Shown piece after piece: positions 1 to 6,386 of a DNA stretch of 7,595 bases. The stretch is from Flavobacteriaceae bacterium (GTDB lineage Bacteria > Bacteroidota > Bacteroidia > Flavobacteriales > Weeksellaceae). The notes under the pieces are model-generated. The model ran no database searches. It saw nothing but the letters and a program-made list of their open reading frames with translations, and was not told the origin of the DNA. The translations under genes and the position numbers were made by a program. The stretch covers positions 1-7,595 of the forward strand of contig JAITOO010000145.1 in assembly GCA_031289875.1 (NCBI GenBank). Reading direction: 5' to 3'. The number at the start of each line of letters is the position of its first letter. The stretch's first letter is position 1.

Positions 1-162
1 ATTTACCGTTTTATGGCGAAAACAATTACAGAATCAGGTTTTTTGCCTTTCTTTTTGTCGAGATTGATTAACTTTTCGACGAGACATGCTTTTTTTCGGT
101 GAATGGAAAGGAAACTAAATATTTTTACTCTATTAATTCGATGGGTAAATCAAAATATCTTT

Positions 163-474
163 TTATTCTTCTTCTTCGGAATCCTTGATTTTCACCAATG
201 ACCGCTCGACCCAAATTGTGGCAAAAGGGAAAAACGCTGCCATAATCGAACTGACAAAATCTTCATCGTCCCAGCGGCAAATTTTCCGAACTAAAACGTC
301 TAATATCAAATAAATAGTGAAGCAAACGCCATGAAAAATCCCGAAAGGAATCATTAAAATGGTATTGTCAAAAGAATATTTCATCGGCATGGCGATGAAA
401 AACAGAAGAAAACAACTGACACACTCGGCATAGCACGCAATTTTAAAATATTTGATTAATTTTTCCTTATTCAT
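163..474 (-). CDS. DUF3817-family small integral membrane protein
   Basis: The 103-residue product looks like a small membrane protein with two or three hydrophobic segments (about 10-30, 38-62 and 76-90). The pattern of short conserved words fits the DUF3817 family: AMPMKY (28-33), a GIFHG segment around 45-49 followed by a hydrophobic helix, and FFPFATIWVERSL near the C-terminus. DUF3817 has no established biochemical function; members are roughly 90-110 residues, so this one is full length. The C-terminus ends in an acidic tail (DSEEEE). There are several cysteines (C14, C18, C21, C51, C66), four of them in or near predicted membrane segments. The gene stands alone, divergent from the PorV/PorQ-like gene. 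A TATCTTTG box lies 19 nt upstream of the ATG. Nothing downstream in 1-162 looks like a convincing terminator. The family assignment rests on recalled motif pattern. Confidence 0.8.
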   Translation of the reverse strand: MNKEKLIKYFKIACYAECVSCFLLFFIAMPMKYSFDNTILMIPFGIFHGVCFTIYLILDVLVRKICRWDDEDFVSSIMAAFFPFATIWVERSLVKIKDSEEEE

Positions 475-493
475 GACAAATTTTTGTAAAAAA

Positions 494-501
494 CAAAGAT
501 A
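494..501 (-). promoter_or_regulatory. Candidate -7 promoter box for the DUF3817 gene
   Basis: TATCTTTG on the minus strand matches the Bacteroidota -7 consensus TAnnTTTG. It ends 19 nt before the ATG, so the transcript leader would be about 12-16 nt. The expected -33 position (about 521-526) reads TTTCTG, only a partial match to TTTG. The same octamer serves as the -7 box of the pyrD-type gene elsewhere in the window. Confidence 0.5.
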
Positions 502-544
502 ATGAAAATACTTTTTATTTCAGAAAATAAAAAACCTGTTATTT

Positions 545-560
545 CGTTATCAAAATAACG
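545..560. promoter_or_regulatory. Dyad CGTTAT-N4-ATAACG next to the PorV-like gene promoter
   Basis: A perfect 6-bp inverted repeat with a CAAA spacer abuts the candidate -7 box at 561-568. It would sit between the -33 and -7 elements of the plus-strand promoter. That is a plausible repressor site, but no regulator is identifiable and a 6-bp dyad can arise by chance. Confidence 0.3.
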
Positions 561-568
561 TATTTTTG
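561..568 (+). promoter_or_regulatory. Candidate -7 promoter box for the PorV/PorQ-like gene
   Basis: TATTTTTG matches TAnnTTTG and ends 10 nt before the ATG at 579. Transcription would start about 4-8 nt upstream of the ATG, giving a nearly leaderless mRNA. No clear TTTG is seen at the -33 position, so support is moderate. Confidence 0.4.
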
Positions 569-578
569 CAAAAACTTA

Positions 579-1688
579 ATGATTTTGTCTATTAAAAATC
601 CATATCGTATTTCTCTGATTATCTGCTTTTTCACTCTGTCTATGACGAAAACAGAGGCGCAGGCGTTCCGCAAATATTCCAATGAATTTTTGAATATCGG
701 AGCAGATGCTCGAGCTTTTGGAATGGGAAACAATGTTGTTGCCAACATCGGCGACGTCAATGCAACATACTGGAATCCTGCGGGCTTGACACAAGTAACG
801 GAAGATTGGCAGGGTGCGCTGATGCACGCCGAATATTTTCAATCCATTGCAAAATACGAATATGCCGCCGCCGCTATTCCTCTCAACAAGGGTTCGGAAG
901 GAACTATCGGTTTTTCGCTGTATCGCTTTGCTGTGGACGACATCATGAATACAACGGAACTGATAGACAATCAAGGAAATATAGACTACAATAAGATTTC
1001 GCGTTTTTCCACTGCCGATTATGCCGCAATGGTTTCATACGCAGGAAATTTCTTCGGCGACCCTCGACTTTCCGTCGGGGCGAACGCCAAACTCGTGTAC
1101 CGCCACATTGGAAAGTTTGCCAATGCTTTCGGGTTCGGACTGGATTTGGGTGCGCAGTACCGCACAGACGACGGCTTTTATTTTGGTGCAATGGCGCGGG
1201 ACATCACCACGACTTTTAATTTTTGGTCAGTGAATAAAGACAAACTGCATCAGATTGAAATGGAGGACGGTACGGTGCTGAACGAAGCTCCGGACAACAA
1301 CATAGAACTGACAATGCCGAAACTGAAATTGGGCGTTGCCAAAAACTTCAACTTCAACGATAAATTCGGACTTTTAGCGGAGTGCGATTTGAATTTTGAG
1401 TTCGCCAAAACTAATGATTTGGTTTCTTCAAGCGTTGCGAGCATGTCGCCATCGGCGGGAGTGGAACTGAACTACGACCAAACCGTTTTCGTGCGTGCGG
1501 GTTTCAACAATATGCAATACGAAACGCAGTTTGACGGTTCACGTAAACTCACTTTGCAGCCCAACGTCGGGGTGGGATTCAAATACAAAGGCGTAAGTGT
1601 TGATTATGCGCTGACCAATGTCGGCAATGCTTCTCTTGCGCTGTATTCCAATATTTTCTCCGTGAAAATTGATCTGGCGGAGTTTTGA
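579..1688 (+). CDS. PorV/PorQ-family outer-membrane beta-barrel protein (possibly PorV2-like)
   Basis: The 369-residue precursor has a signal peptide (hydrophobic core about 11-20, likely cleavage after AQA at residue 29). It then carries the PorV/PorQ family opening: EFLNIGADARAFGMG (36-50), a valine/alanine-rich stretch, and NATYWNPAGL (61-70). The rest consists of short alternating amphipathic strands with many Gly and aromatic residues, and the chain ends in phenylalanine, as in outer-membrane barrels of the FadL-like superfamily. Known relatives include PorV (LptO), which shuttles type IX secretion cargo, and PorQ; PorV-like paralogues of unknown role are common in Bacteroidota. The first ATG is chosen because it alone supplies the whole signal peptide. 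No other type IX secretion gene is in the window, so a direct secretion role is inference. The gene appears to be monocistronic. Confidence 0.8.
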   Translation: MILSIKNPYRISLIICFFTLSMTKTEAQAFRKYSNEFLNIGADARAFGMGNNVVANIGDVNATYWNPAGLTQVTEDWQGALMHAEYFQSIAKYEYAAAAIPLNKGSEGTIGFSLYRFAVDDIMNTTELIDNQGNIDYNKISRFSTADYAAMVSYAGNFFGDPRLSVGANAKLVYRHIGKFANAFGFGLDLGAQYRTDDGFYFGAMARDITTTFNFWSVNKDKLHQIEMEDGTVLNEAPDNNIELTMPKLKLGVAKNFNFNDKFGLLAECDLNFEFAKTNDLVSSSVASMSPSAGVELNYDQTVFVRAGFNNMQYETQFDGSRKLTLQPNVGVGFKYKGVSVDYALTNVGNASLALYSNIFSVKIDLAEF

Positions 1689-1745
1689 AATAATCGAAAT
1701 TCGAGAATTTTTCAGGAAAATAGAACAAAATACTTCAAATTCAGG

Positions 1746-1796
1746 GATTTATTCAGGCAATAATGAAGAGAATAAATCAGCAGTCAGATTTATTCT
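1746..1796. terminator. Hairpin(s) in the convergent gap, possible bidirectional transcript end
   Basis: 1769-1778 and 1787-1796 form a perfect 10-bp AT-rich stem (AGAATAAATC / GATTTATTCT) with an 8-nt loop. A second copy of the 3' arm, GATTTATTC, lies at 1746-1754. It could pair instead with 1770-1778, so two hairpins compete for one middle segment. The element lies between the PorV-like gene (ends 1688) and the AI-2E gene (ends 1853), which converge. Neither side has a long uninterrupted T-run, so it is not a textbook intrinsic terminator; a transcript 3'-end or stability element is the best guess. Confidence 0.4.
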
Positions 1797-1852
1797 TAAT
1801 TTCCTTATCTAAAATTCGATAATCAGTTTATTAACACATCAGACATTAAAAA

Positions 1853-2953
1853 TCACATATTTTTTGTTAAAAACTGTACAATTTTGAACTGATTGAAAAA
1901 GTTTTTCAAAATCACGCGCAAAACAGTGTATCCCGGCACGGCAAAAATCACGCCGACTGCACCGAACAACATGCCTGCGACGAGCATCACCAAGAAAATT
2001 TCTAATGGATGTGATTTTACGCTTTTGGCGTAAATTAAAGGTTGAAATATAGCATTATCAGCAACTTGCGCTAACAGATAAAATCCTGAAATCCATAAAA
2101 TATTGGGCAGAATTTGTTGGTTAAAATCTGCGCCCTGAGAAAACATGCTACTGATACTCAATAAATTAACAATAAAAAATCCAATCAAAGGACCAAAATA
2201 CGGAATCAGATTGAGGCAGGCGCAAAAAACAGCGATGATAACCGCATTTTCAATGCCGAAACTCAGTAAAATAATGATATACAGCACGAACATTGCGGAA
2301 ATTTGCAAGGTCAATCCTAAAAAATAACGCGTCAGCAGATTTTTGATATTCATCAGAACTTGAGCCACTTTTTGGTCGTCTTTGGTCGGCGCTATGCCGA
2401 TAATCGCCTTGTTGAACAAGTCTTTTTCCCACAAAAAGAAAAAAGTAATGAACACTATGGAAAACAAAGAAACTGCGATTTCCATAAGCACGGAAAAACT
2501 GTCTTGCAACGTATTTTGATGGATTTTGTATTCAAATCTCGGAGTGAGAAGCTTGACATAATTGTCGTCAAAAAGGAAAATATTTTTGCTCCGCAAAGCT
2601 TCGTCTATGGTTTTAATTTGCTCTGTTACAGTCTCCTGCAATTTATGAGTATCAAGTAAAGAAAGATTTTCCGCTTGTTGCATCGCCAGTGGAATGAACA
2701 GAGAAATCAAAATGAAAAAAATGCCAAAGATAAGCGTTATAGTCATCAATGCGCTGATTGCATTTGAGATACGAAGTTTTTTGAGAAAAACCATCATCGG
2801 ATGTCCCATCAAAGAAAAGGCAAAAGAAACGAAGATGTAGCCGATGACAAAGCGCACCTGCCACAGCAGATAAACCAACAGTACCGTAACCGCTATGACG
2901 GCTACGGCGCTGAGGATTCCTTTGCTTATTTCTTTGTAAGTGATGTTATTCAT
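1853..2953 (-). CDS. AI-2E family transporter (polytopic inner-membrane protein)
   Basis: The 366-residue product has the AI-2E/UPF0118 family layout. N-terminal membrane segments lie at about 12-31, 33-50 and 65-89. A soluble stretch follows at about 90-150, then further membrane segments at about 151-174, 208-232, 235-265, 283-300 and 315-347. Family words are visible: LNLIPYFGPLIG (247-258), DNAIFQPLIYAKSV (299-312) and HPLEIF (315-320), followed by a glycine-rich final helix pair with AVPGY (338-342). Members have been linked to autoinducer-2 export or to Na+/H+ antiport, but most are uncharacterised, so the substrate is unknown. The ATG overlaps the TGA of the upstream mutA-like gene (ATGA, 2950-2953), implying translational coupling as last gene of the udk operon. 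Length is typical for the family (about 330-400). Confidence 0.88.
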   Translation of the reverse strand: MNNITYKEISKGILSAVAVIAVTVLLVYLLWQVRFVIGYIFVSFAFSLMGHPMMVFLKKLRISNAISALMTITLIFGIFFILISLFIPLAMQQAENLSLLDTHKLQETVTEQIKTIDEALRSKNIFLFDDNYVKLLTPRFEYKIHQNTLQDSFSVLMEIAVSLFSIVFITFFFLWEKDLFNKAIIGIAPTKDDQKVAQVLMNIKNLLTRYFLGLTLQISAMFVLYIIILLSFGIENAVIIAVFCACLNLIPYFGPLIGFFIVNLLSISSMFSQGADFNQQILPNILWISGFYLLAQVADNAIFQPLIYAKSVKSHPLEIFLVMLVAGMLFGAVGVIFAVPGYTVLRVILKNFFNQFKIVQFLTKNM

Positions 2954-4152
2954 TCGAAACTTTCCGCCAATCTGTTGGGTTTGATTATTTTAGGGTTGTA
3001 AACCGTCGCTTTTGGCGGTTGAGCCACAGGGTCTTTCGGAAATTTGTTCACGCCTATCAGCACGATTTTTCCGCTGTCAAAGGCTTCCTGTTCTTTCCGT
3101 GCTTGCGCTATAATCCGTTTCTGAATTTTGCTGTCTTTCAGAGATTGCAGATAACCGCCCTCGCTTTCAATCTCTTGGAAGTTTTTCCAAGCCTGTTTTA
3201 CCAAAAATTCCGTGAGAGATTCCACGTAATACGAGCCTGCCATTGGGTCTTCAAACCTGCTGAGAATGGACTCTTGCACCAGCACCAACTGCTGTTTGTA
3301 AGCGGCTTCCTGCACGCTTGGGTCGTCTGCGTCCCAGCGGGTGTAATCAGCGATGAATACTGCGTCGGCGTTGCCGATGAATGCTGCTGCGGCTTCAAGT
3401 GTGGCGCGAATTAGATTGTTTTCAACGTCCAACGTTGATTTGTTTCTCATTGAACTTTCACACAAAACAAAGGCTTTGGTATCTAATTGATACTGAGCAA
3501 TAAAATTCTGCCACAAAATATGAAAAGCTCTCAGTTTGGCAATTTCAAAGAAATAGTTAGAGCCGATGGCAAATTTGAAGTAAACCTTTTCCGGAGCGGA
3601 TTTGCCGAGTACATTGACATATTCGTTTACTTTTGCCAAGGCAATGCCCAACTGCTGCGAAATATTCGCACCTGCGTTTTGGTGCAGACTGATGTCCACG
3701 AGTAGAGATTTTTTGTAAGTTGCGCTTTCCGTAACGGTTTTCGCCTTTTCGATGTCCAAATTGTAGTCCGCTTCTTTTTCCGCCTTGCGGAACAAATCAA
3801 ACAGAAGATAATTGCTTGACTTTGAATTAGTTTTAAGGCTTTCATCTGTCAAAAAGAATAACTTTTCGTACAACTCGTCCTGCCCTGATTCTTTATTTAC
3901 AATAAATCCATCTACATCAGTGAAAAACAAGTCATTATATTTTGCAATGATTTTAGTTTCACTGTTTTTTTTGAGCGGAGTCAAATGGGCGTAGTCTATG
4001 TCTTCTTTTGAAAAATAAGGTTTTACGTTGATTTCTTCCAAACTGTTCCAGACTAAGGTTTCGTTAAATTCCTTACCTTTCAGCTCGAAATGTACTAACT
4101 GTTTCCATTCTTCTTGTGATACTTTCGGAAAATTTAAAGTTACATTATCCAT
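2950..4152 (-). CDS. mutA: Methylmalonyl-CoA mutase small (beta) subunit, short form without B12 domain
   Basis: The 400-residue product matches the acyl-CoA mutase barrel of the MutA-type small subunit. This subunit partners a catalytic, cobalamin-binding large subunit in the interconversion of succinyl-CoA and (R)-methylmalonyl-CoA in the cytoplasm. Visible family segments are NETLVWNSLEEINVKPYF (30-47), HQNAGANISQQLG (157-169), a FEIAKLRAFHILW stretch (202-214), RNKSTLDVENNLIRATLEAA (236-255), DPMAGSYYVESLTE (302-315) and LIGVNKF (365-371). The chain stops at RLAESFE. Many two-subunit systems have a MutA of about 600+ residues with a degenerate B12-like C-terminal domain. That domain is absent here, and the frame after the TGA closes within eight codons. 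Short forms of this kind occur in Bacteroidota, so this is probably not a truncation. It starts 6 nt after the DivIC-like gene and overlaps the AI-2E gene by 4 nt. The catalytic partner mutB is not in the window. Confidence 0.85.
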   Translation of the reverse strand: MDNVTLNFPKVSQEEWKQLVHFELKGKEFNETLVWNSLEEINVKPYFSKEDIDYAHLTPLKKNSETKIIAKYNDLFFTDVDGFIVNKESGQDELYEKLFFLTDESLKTNSKSSNYLLFDLFRKAEKEADYNLDIEKAKTVTESATYKKSLLVDISLHQNAGANISQQLGIALAKVNEYVNVLGKSAPEKVYFKFAIGSNYFFEIAKLRAFHILWQNFIAQYQLDTKAFVLCESSMRNKSTLDVENNLIRATLEAAAAFIGNADAVFIADYTRWDADDPSVQEAAYKQQLVLVQESILSRFEDPMAGSYYVESLTEFLVKQAWKNFQEIESEGGYLQSLKDSKIQKRIIAQARKEQEAFDSGKIVLIGVNKFPKDPVAQPPKATVYNPKIIKPNRLAESFE

Positions 4153-4158
4153 GTTAAA

Positions 4159-4530
4159 TTATTTTTGTGATTCTGTATTTTGTTGTTTTTGTGTATTTTG
4201 CGATAGCGTGTCTTGGCTCACAACGATAAAAATATCTTCGTTGTTTTTCTTGAAGAAATAATTTTCTCGAGCGTATGTTTCTCTCGTTTCCTTATTGTTT
4301 TTCAGGCTGTTATATTGTATAAATTCGGCATCAAATTTATTTTTGTAATATTCTTTTTCATCTTTAAATTTTGCTATTTCCTGATTCAACTCTCTGTGCG
4401 TCAGGTAGGAATTGGTGTCAAAAAACAGCATCCAAACGATAAAAATTGCGGTCAGCACTGTGTAGATACCCCAATACCAACTTTTTTTAAGAGTTTTTTC
4501 GCCGGATGATATTTTTTCGTTTTTTACCAT
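4159..4530 (-). CDS. Septum formation initiator, DivIC/FtsB-like
   Basis: This is a small bitopic division protein of 123 residues. It has a basic cytoplasmic N-terminus (1-18), one membrane helix at about 19-37 ending in the WMLFFD word common to Bacteroidota members, and a periplasmic charged coiled coil at about 44-82. The conserved tail YARENYFFKKNNEDIFIV (86-103) is followed by a Gln/Asn/Ser-rich end. FtsB/DivIC proteins bind FtsL and FtsQ/DivIB and activate septal peptidoglycan synthesis. The ATG at 4530 is preferred: the longer reading from 4542 would need a TTG start and would overlap udk. With the ATG, the gene begins 4 nt after the udk stop and ends 6 nt before mutA, so it is the second gene of the operon. 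Overall similarity between such proteins is low, so DivIC and FtsB are not distinguished here. Confidence 0.87.
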   Translation of the reverse strand: MVKNEKISSGEKTLKKSWYWGIYTVLTAIFIVWMLFFDTNSYLTHRELNQEIAKFKDEKEYYKNKFDAEFIQYNSLKNNKETRETYARENYFFKKNNEDIFIVVSQDTLSQNTQKQQNTESQK

Positions 4531-4534
4531 ATTT

Positions 4535-5152
4535 TCACACAATTTGTTTTAATGTATTCTGAATCACGGAAGTAAGCACATCGATAGCTACTGTATTTTT
4601 TTTCATGGTCGGAATGATGATGTCCGCAAACTCCATCGACGGCTGTATAAACTCATCGTGCATAGGCTTTAACGTCGTCTGATAGCGGTTTAGAACTTCT
4701 TCCAAATTGCGCCCGCGTTCTTGCGTATCACGGCGGATTCTTCGGATTAGCCTCTCATCGGAATCGGCATTGACAAAGACTTTTACGTCAAATTCCTTGC
4801 GAAGTTCGGGATTTATCAAAGCCAAAATCCCCTCAACAATCAAAATTTCTTTCGGGTGAATGATTTTAAAATCACCTGTTCTTGAGTGAGTTATAAATGA
4901 ATACACGGGTTCGTTAATAGATTTTCCTTCTTTCAGCATTTTAACATGAGACAGAAGCAACTCAAAATCAATGGAACGAGGATGGTCGTAATTAAGTTTT
5001 AACCTTTCCTCGAAAGACAAATCGGGGTTGTAGTGATAATAATTGTCTTGCGTTAAAACATTAACCCTGTCAGAGTCAAGTTGTTTCAATATATTATTAA
5101 CTACCGTCGTCTTTCCTGAGCCTGTTCCTCCCGCTATTCCTATCGTCAGCAT
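4535..5152 (-). CDS. udk: Uridine kinase (uridine/cytidine kinase)
   Basis: This 205-residue cytoplasmic P-loop kinase phosphorylates uridine and cytidine to UMP and CMP in pyrimidine salvage. The Walker A loop GGTGSGKT is at 8-15. Then come TQDNYY with the likely catalytic Asp (34-39, D36), YDHPRSID (55-62) typical of nucleoside binding in this family, IVEGILAL (105-112) as the Walker B region, the arginine-rich lid RRIRRDTQERGR (137-148), and the KPMHDEFIQPS segment (162-172). Length is close to the usual 205-215 residues, and no key residue is missing. It is the first gene of the udk/divIC-like/mutA/AI-2E operon. A TAATTTTG box lies 28 nt upstream of the ATG. The pyrD-type gene lies upstream on the same strand, but 158 nt separate them, so joint transcription is uncertain. 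Confidence 0.95.
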   Translation of the reverse strand: MLTIGIAGGTGSGKTTVVNNILKQLDSDRVNVLTQDNYYHYNPDLSFEERLKLNYDHPRSIDFELLLSHVKMLKEGKSINEPVYSFITHSRTGDFKIIHPKEILIVEGILALINPELRKEFDVKVFVNADSDERLIRRIRRDTQERGRNLEEVLNRYQTTLKPMHDEFIQPSMEFADIIIPTMKKNTVAIDVLTSVIQNTLKQIV

Positions 5153-5180
5153 TTGTTAGATTTTTACGACTGTAAATGTA

Positions 5181-5188
5181 CAAAATTA
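5181..5188 (-). promoter_or_regulatory. Candidate -7 promoter box for udk operon
   Basis: TAATTTTG on the minus strand fits TAnnTTTG and ends 28 nt before the udk ATG. No TTTG is seen at the expected -33 spacing. The rest of the 158-nt spacer (5153-5310) shows no gene and no convincing terminator after the pyrD-type gene, so read-through from upstream remains possible. Confidence 0.38.
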
Positions 5189-5310
5189 TACGGAAAATGG
5201 GTAATTTTTATTGTATGATTAAAATCTAAGGTGCAGAACAATGTGTCGTAATTAATGTACCGATAACTTGATGCGTTACAGGCTAATGACTTAATTATAT
5301 GCCAAGACTT

Positions 5311-6240
5311 TTACAATTCTTTCAATTTTCCTCTAAAATCAGAAATATTTTGATAGCCTTTGATGTTCATAATTTCTTTCAGTTCAGCAATCAAACGGAA
5401 GAAAACAGGCGTATCTTCTTTCATCAACTGCGTGGCAATTTGCACCATAGACGCACCGCATAAAATATGCTCAAACACGTCCCGTCCTGTTTCCACGCCT
5501 CCGCAACCGATGACGGCGATTTCCTTTTTCAAAAGTTTGTAAAACATTCGCACATTGGCTAAGGCTGTGGGTTTGACGTATGCTCCGCCCAGCCCTCCGA
5601 AACCGCCTTTAGGCTTGATGACTACCGTTTCGTCTTCGATGTACAAAGCGTTTCCGACACTGTTAATGCAAGTTATGAACCGAAGCGGATATTGATTTAA
5701 AATATTGGCAACTGTTTCAAAATGAATCATATCAAAATATGGCGGAAGTTTGATTCCCAGCGGTTTTTGGTAAAAGTTGAAAATTTTGTCCAGCACTTCG
5801 TTCGTACGGTCGAAATCATAGCCGGTCTGCGGTTTGCCGGGAAGATTTGGACAGGAGAGATTCAATTCTGTGAATCCTTGAAAATCAGAATCTTGAATGC
5901 GTTTCAACATTTGCAGGTTGTCTTCCAGTTTCAGTCCTGCAACGGAAAAAAACAGAGAGTCGTTTCCTGTATCATGCTGTTTCAGAGCATAATTCAAATA
6001 AAAATCAAAGCCCAAATTGGGCAACCCCATAGAGTTGATGCTTCCCATTTTCAAATCCGCATAGCGCGGAGACGGGTTGCCGTCTTGTGGAACGAGCGTA
6101 CAACTTTTGGTTATCCACGTTCCTGCTTCGGAGCGGGCAAGTTCTTGCAGTTCTTCATCCGTCATACACTTTACTCCTGAAGCGTTCATCAGGCAGTTTT
6201 TAAAAGTTTTTTCGGCAATGAAAGTCTGTAAGGAAATCAT
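5311..6240 (-). CDS. pyrD: Dihydroorotate dehydrogenase, class 1A (fumarate-type)
   Basis: This 309-residue FMN enzyme oxidises dihydroorotate to orotate in de novo pyrimidine synthesis. The class 1A signature is strong and nearly co-numbered with Lactococcus PyrDA: NASGV (19-23), TKSCT (44-48), GNPSPRY (54-60), [10 protein letters not shown] (66-75) and [14 protein letters not shown] (125-138). The catalytic base Cys130 is there, with Asn127 and Asn132. Further on are GIKLPPYFD (162-170, Lys164), INSVGN (192-197, Asn193/Ser194), [12 protein letters not shown] (208-219), KPTALANV (223-230) and FEHILCGA (256-263). Class 2 enzymes carry Ser as base and an N-terminal membrane extension; both are absent. 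Class 1B enzymes need a PyrK partner, and none is adjacent. Known 1A enzymes are cytosolic dimers that use fumarate as electron acceptor. The gene is divergent from argF', with a well-formed promoter upstream. Confidence 0.93.
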   Translation of the reverse strand: MISLQTFIAEKTFKNCLMNASGVKCMTDEELQELARSEAGTWITKSCTLVPQDGNPSPRYADLKMGSINSMGLPNLGFDFYLNYALKQHDTGNDSLFFSVAGLKLEDNLQMLKRIQDSDFQGFTELNLSCPNLPGKPQTGYDFDRTNEVLDKIFNFYQKPLGIKLPPYFDMIHFETVANILNQYPLRFITCINSVGNALYIEDETVVIKPKGGFGGLGGAYVKPTALANVRMFYKLLKKEIAVIGCGGVETGRDVFEHILCGASMVQIATQLMKEDTPVFFRLIAELKEIMNIKGYQNISDFRGKLKEL

Positions 6241-6266
6241 CTTTCTTGTTTTTTGTCTTGTTTTTG

Positions 6267-6297
6267 CAAAGATAGTTTTAATTGGTTTATTAGCAAA
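6267..6297 (-). promoter_or_regulatory. Promoter of the pyrD-type gene (-33 TTTG, 19-nt spacer, -7 TATCTTTG)
   Basis: On the minus strand TTTG (6294-6297) is followed after 19 nt by TATCTTTG (6267-6274), a full match to the Bacteroidota -33/-7 promoter. The box ends 26 nt before the ATG, and the leader is A-rich with no Shine-Dalgarno-like sequence. An AGCA-N4-TGCT dyad (6292-6303) covers the -33 element. Confidence 0.65.
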
Positions 6298-6328
6298 TGT
6301 GCTGATGCAACTATAATTTCTAATTCTT

Positions 6329-6363
6329 AATTATTCCATAAATAATTGTAGCAAATTTACTAC
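6329..6363. promoter_or_regulatory. Tandem dyads upstream of argF', candidate operators
   Basis: Two inverted repeats sit back to back. AATTATT-ccata-AATAATT (6329-6347) is perfect over 7 bp. GTAGCAAATTTACTAC (6348-6363) is a 16-bp palindrome with one mismatched pair, and its right end runs into the argF' -7 box at 6361-6368. The octamer TAGCAAAT inside the second dyad recurs at 6291-6298 over the pyrD -33 element. The placement suits a repressor, but the regulator is unknown and AT-only dyads are common in such DNA. Confidence 0.35.
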
Positions 6364-6368
6364 TTTTG
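6361..6368 (+). promoter_or_regulatory. Candidate -7 promoter box for argF'
   Basis: TACTTTTG fits TAnnTTTG and ends 18 nt before the ATG at 6387. It overlaps an in-frame TTG at 6366, which argues that the TTG is not the start codon. The -33 position lacks a clear TTTG. Confidence 0.5.
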
Positions 6369-6386
6369 ATAAATTTTTTGAAATCA

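Noticed and set aside
34..87. Minus-strand 17-codon ATG frame with many Arg/Lys/Gln
   Set aside because: Too short and low in complexity. No promoter box or conserved feature supports it.
1..102. Plus-strand open frame of 33 codons running in from the window edge to TGA at 100-102
   Set aside because: No recognisable protein word, and a competing frame also stays open to 71. The stretch is too short to call a gene end. 1-162 is left as sequence without a supported feature.
576..974. Minus-strand open frame of 132 codons opposite the PorV-like gene
   Set aside because: It lies antisense to a well-supported coding frame with a signal peptide and family motifs, and its own translation shows no family pattern.
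1694..1710. TCGAAATTCGA and overlapping AAATT/AATTT stem right after the PorV-like stop
   Set aside because: The loops are 1-4 nt, and the only workable stem is five A-U pairs. It is too weak for a terminator.
2950..2953. Possibility that mutA is frameshifted and its B12-like domain continues in another frame
   Set aside because: The downstream DNA encodes a complete AI-2E protein from its own ATG, and the mutA frame closes again within eight codons.
3019..3414. Plus-strand open frame of 131 codons opposite mutA
   Set aside because: Antisense shadow of the mutA-like gene. No start context or family resemblance.
4531..4542. TTG-initiated extension of the DivIC-like protein overlapping udk
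   Set aside because: The ATG at 4530 gives normal operon spacing and a typical N-terminus, so the extension is not needed.
5722..6180. Plus-strand open frame of 152 codons opposite the pyrD-type gene
   Set aside because: Entirely antisense to a strongly conserved enzyme gene. Composition looks like a frame shadow.
6366..6386. TTG-initiated N-terminal extension of argF' (seven extra residues)
   Set aside because: The TTG overlaps the -7 promoter box, and the ATG at 6387 matches the family N-terminus and length.
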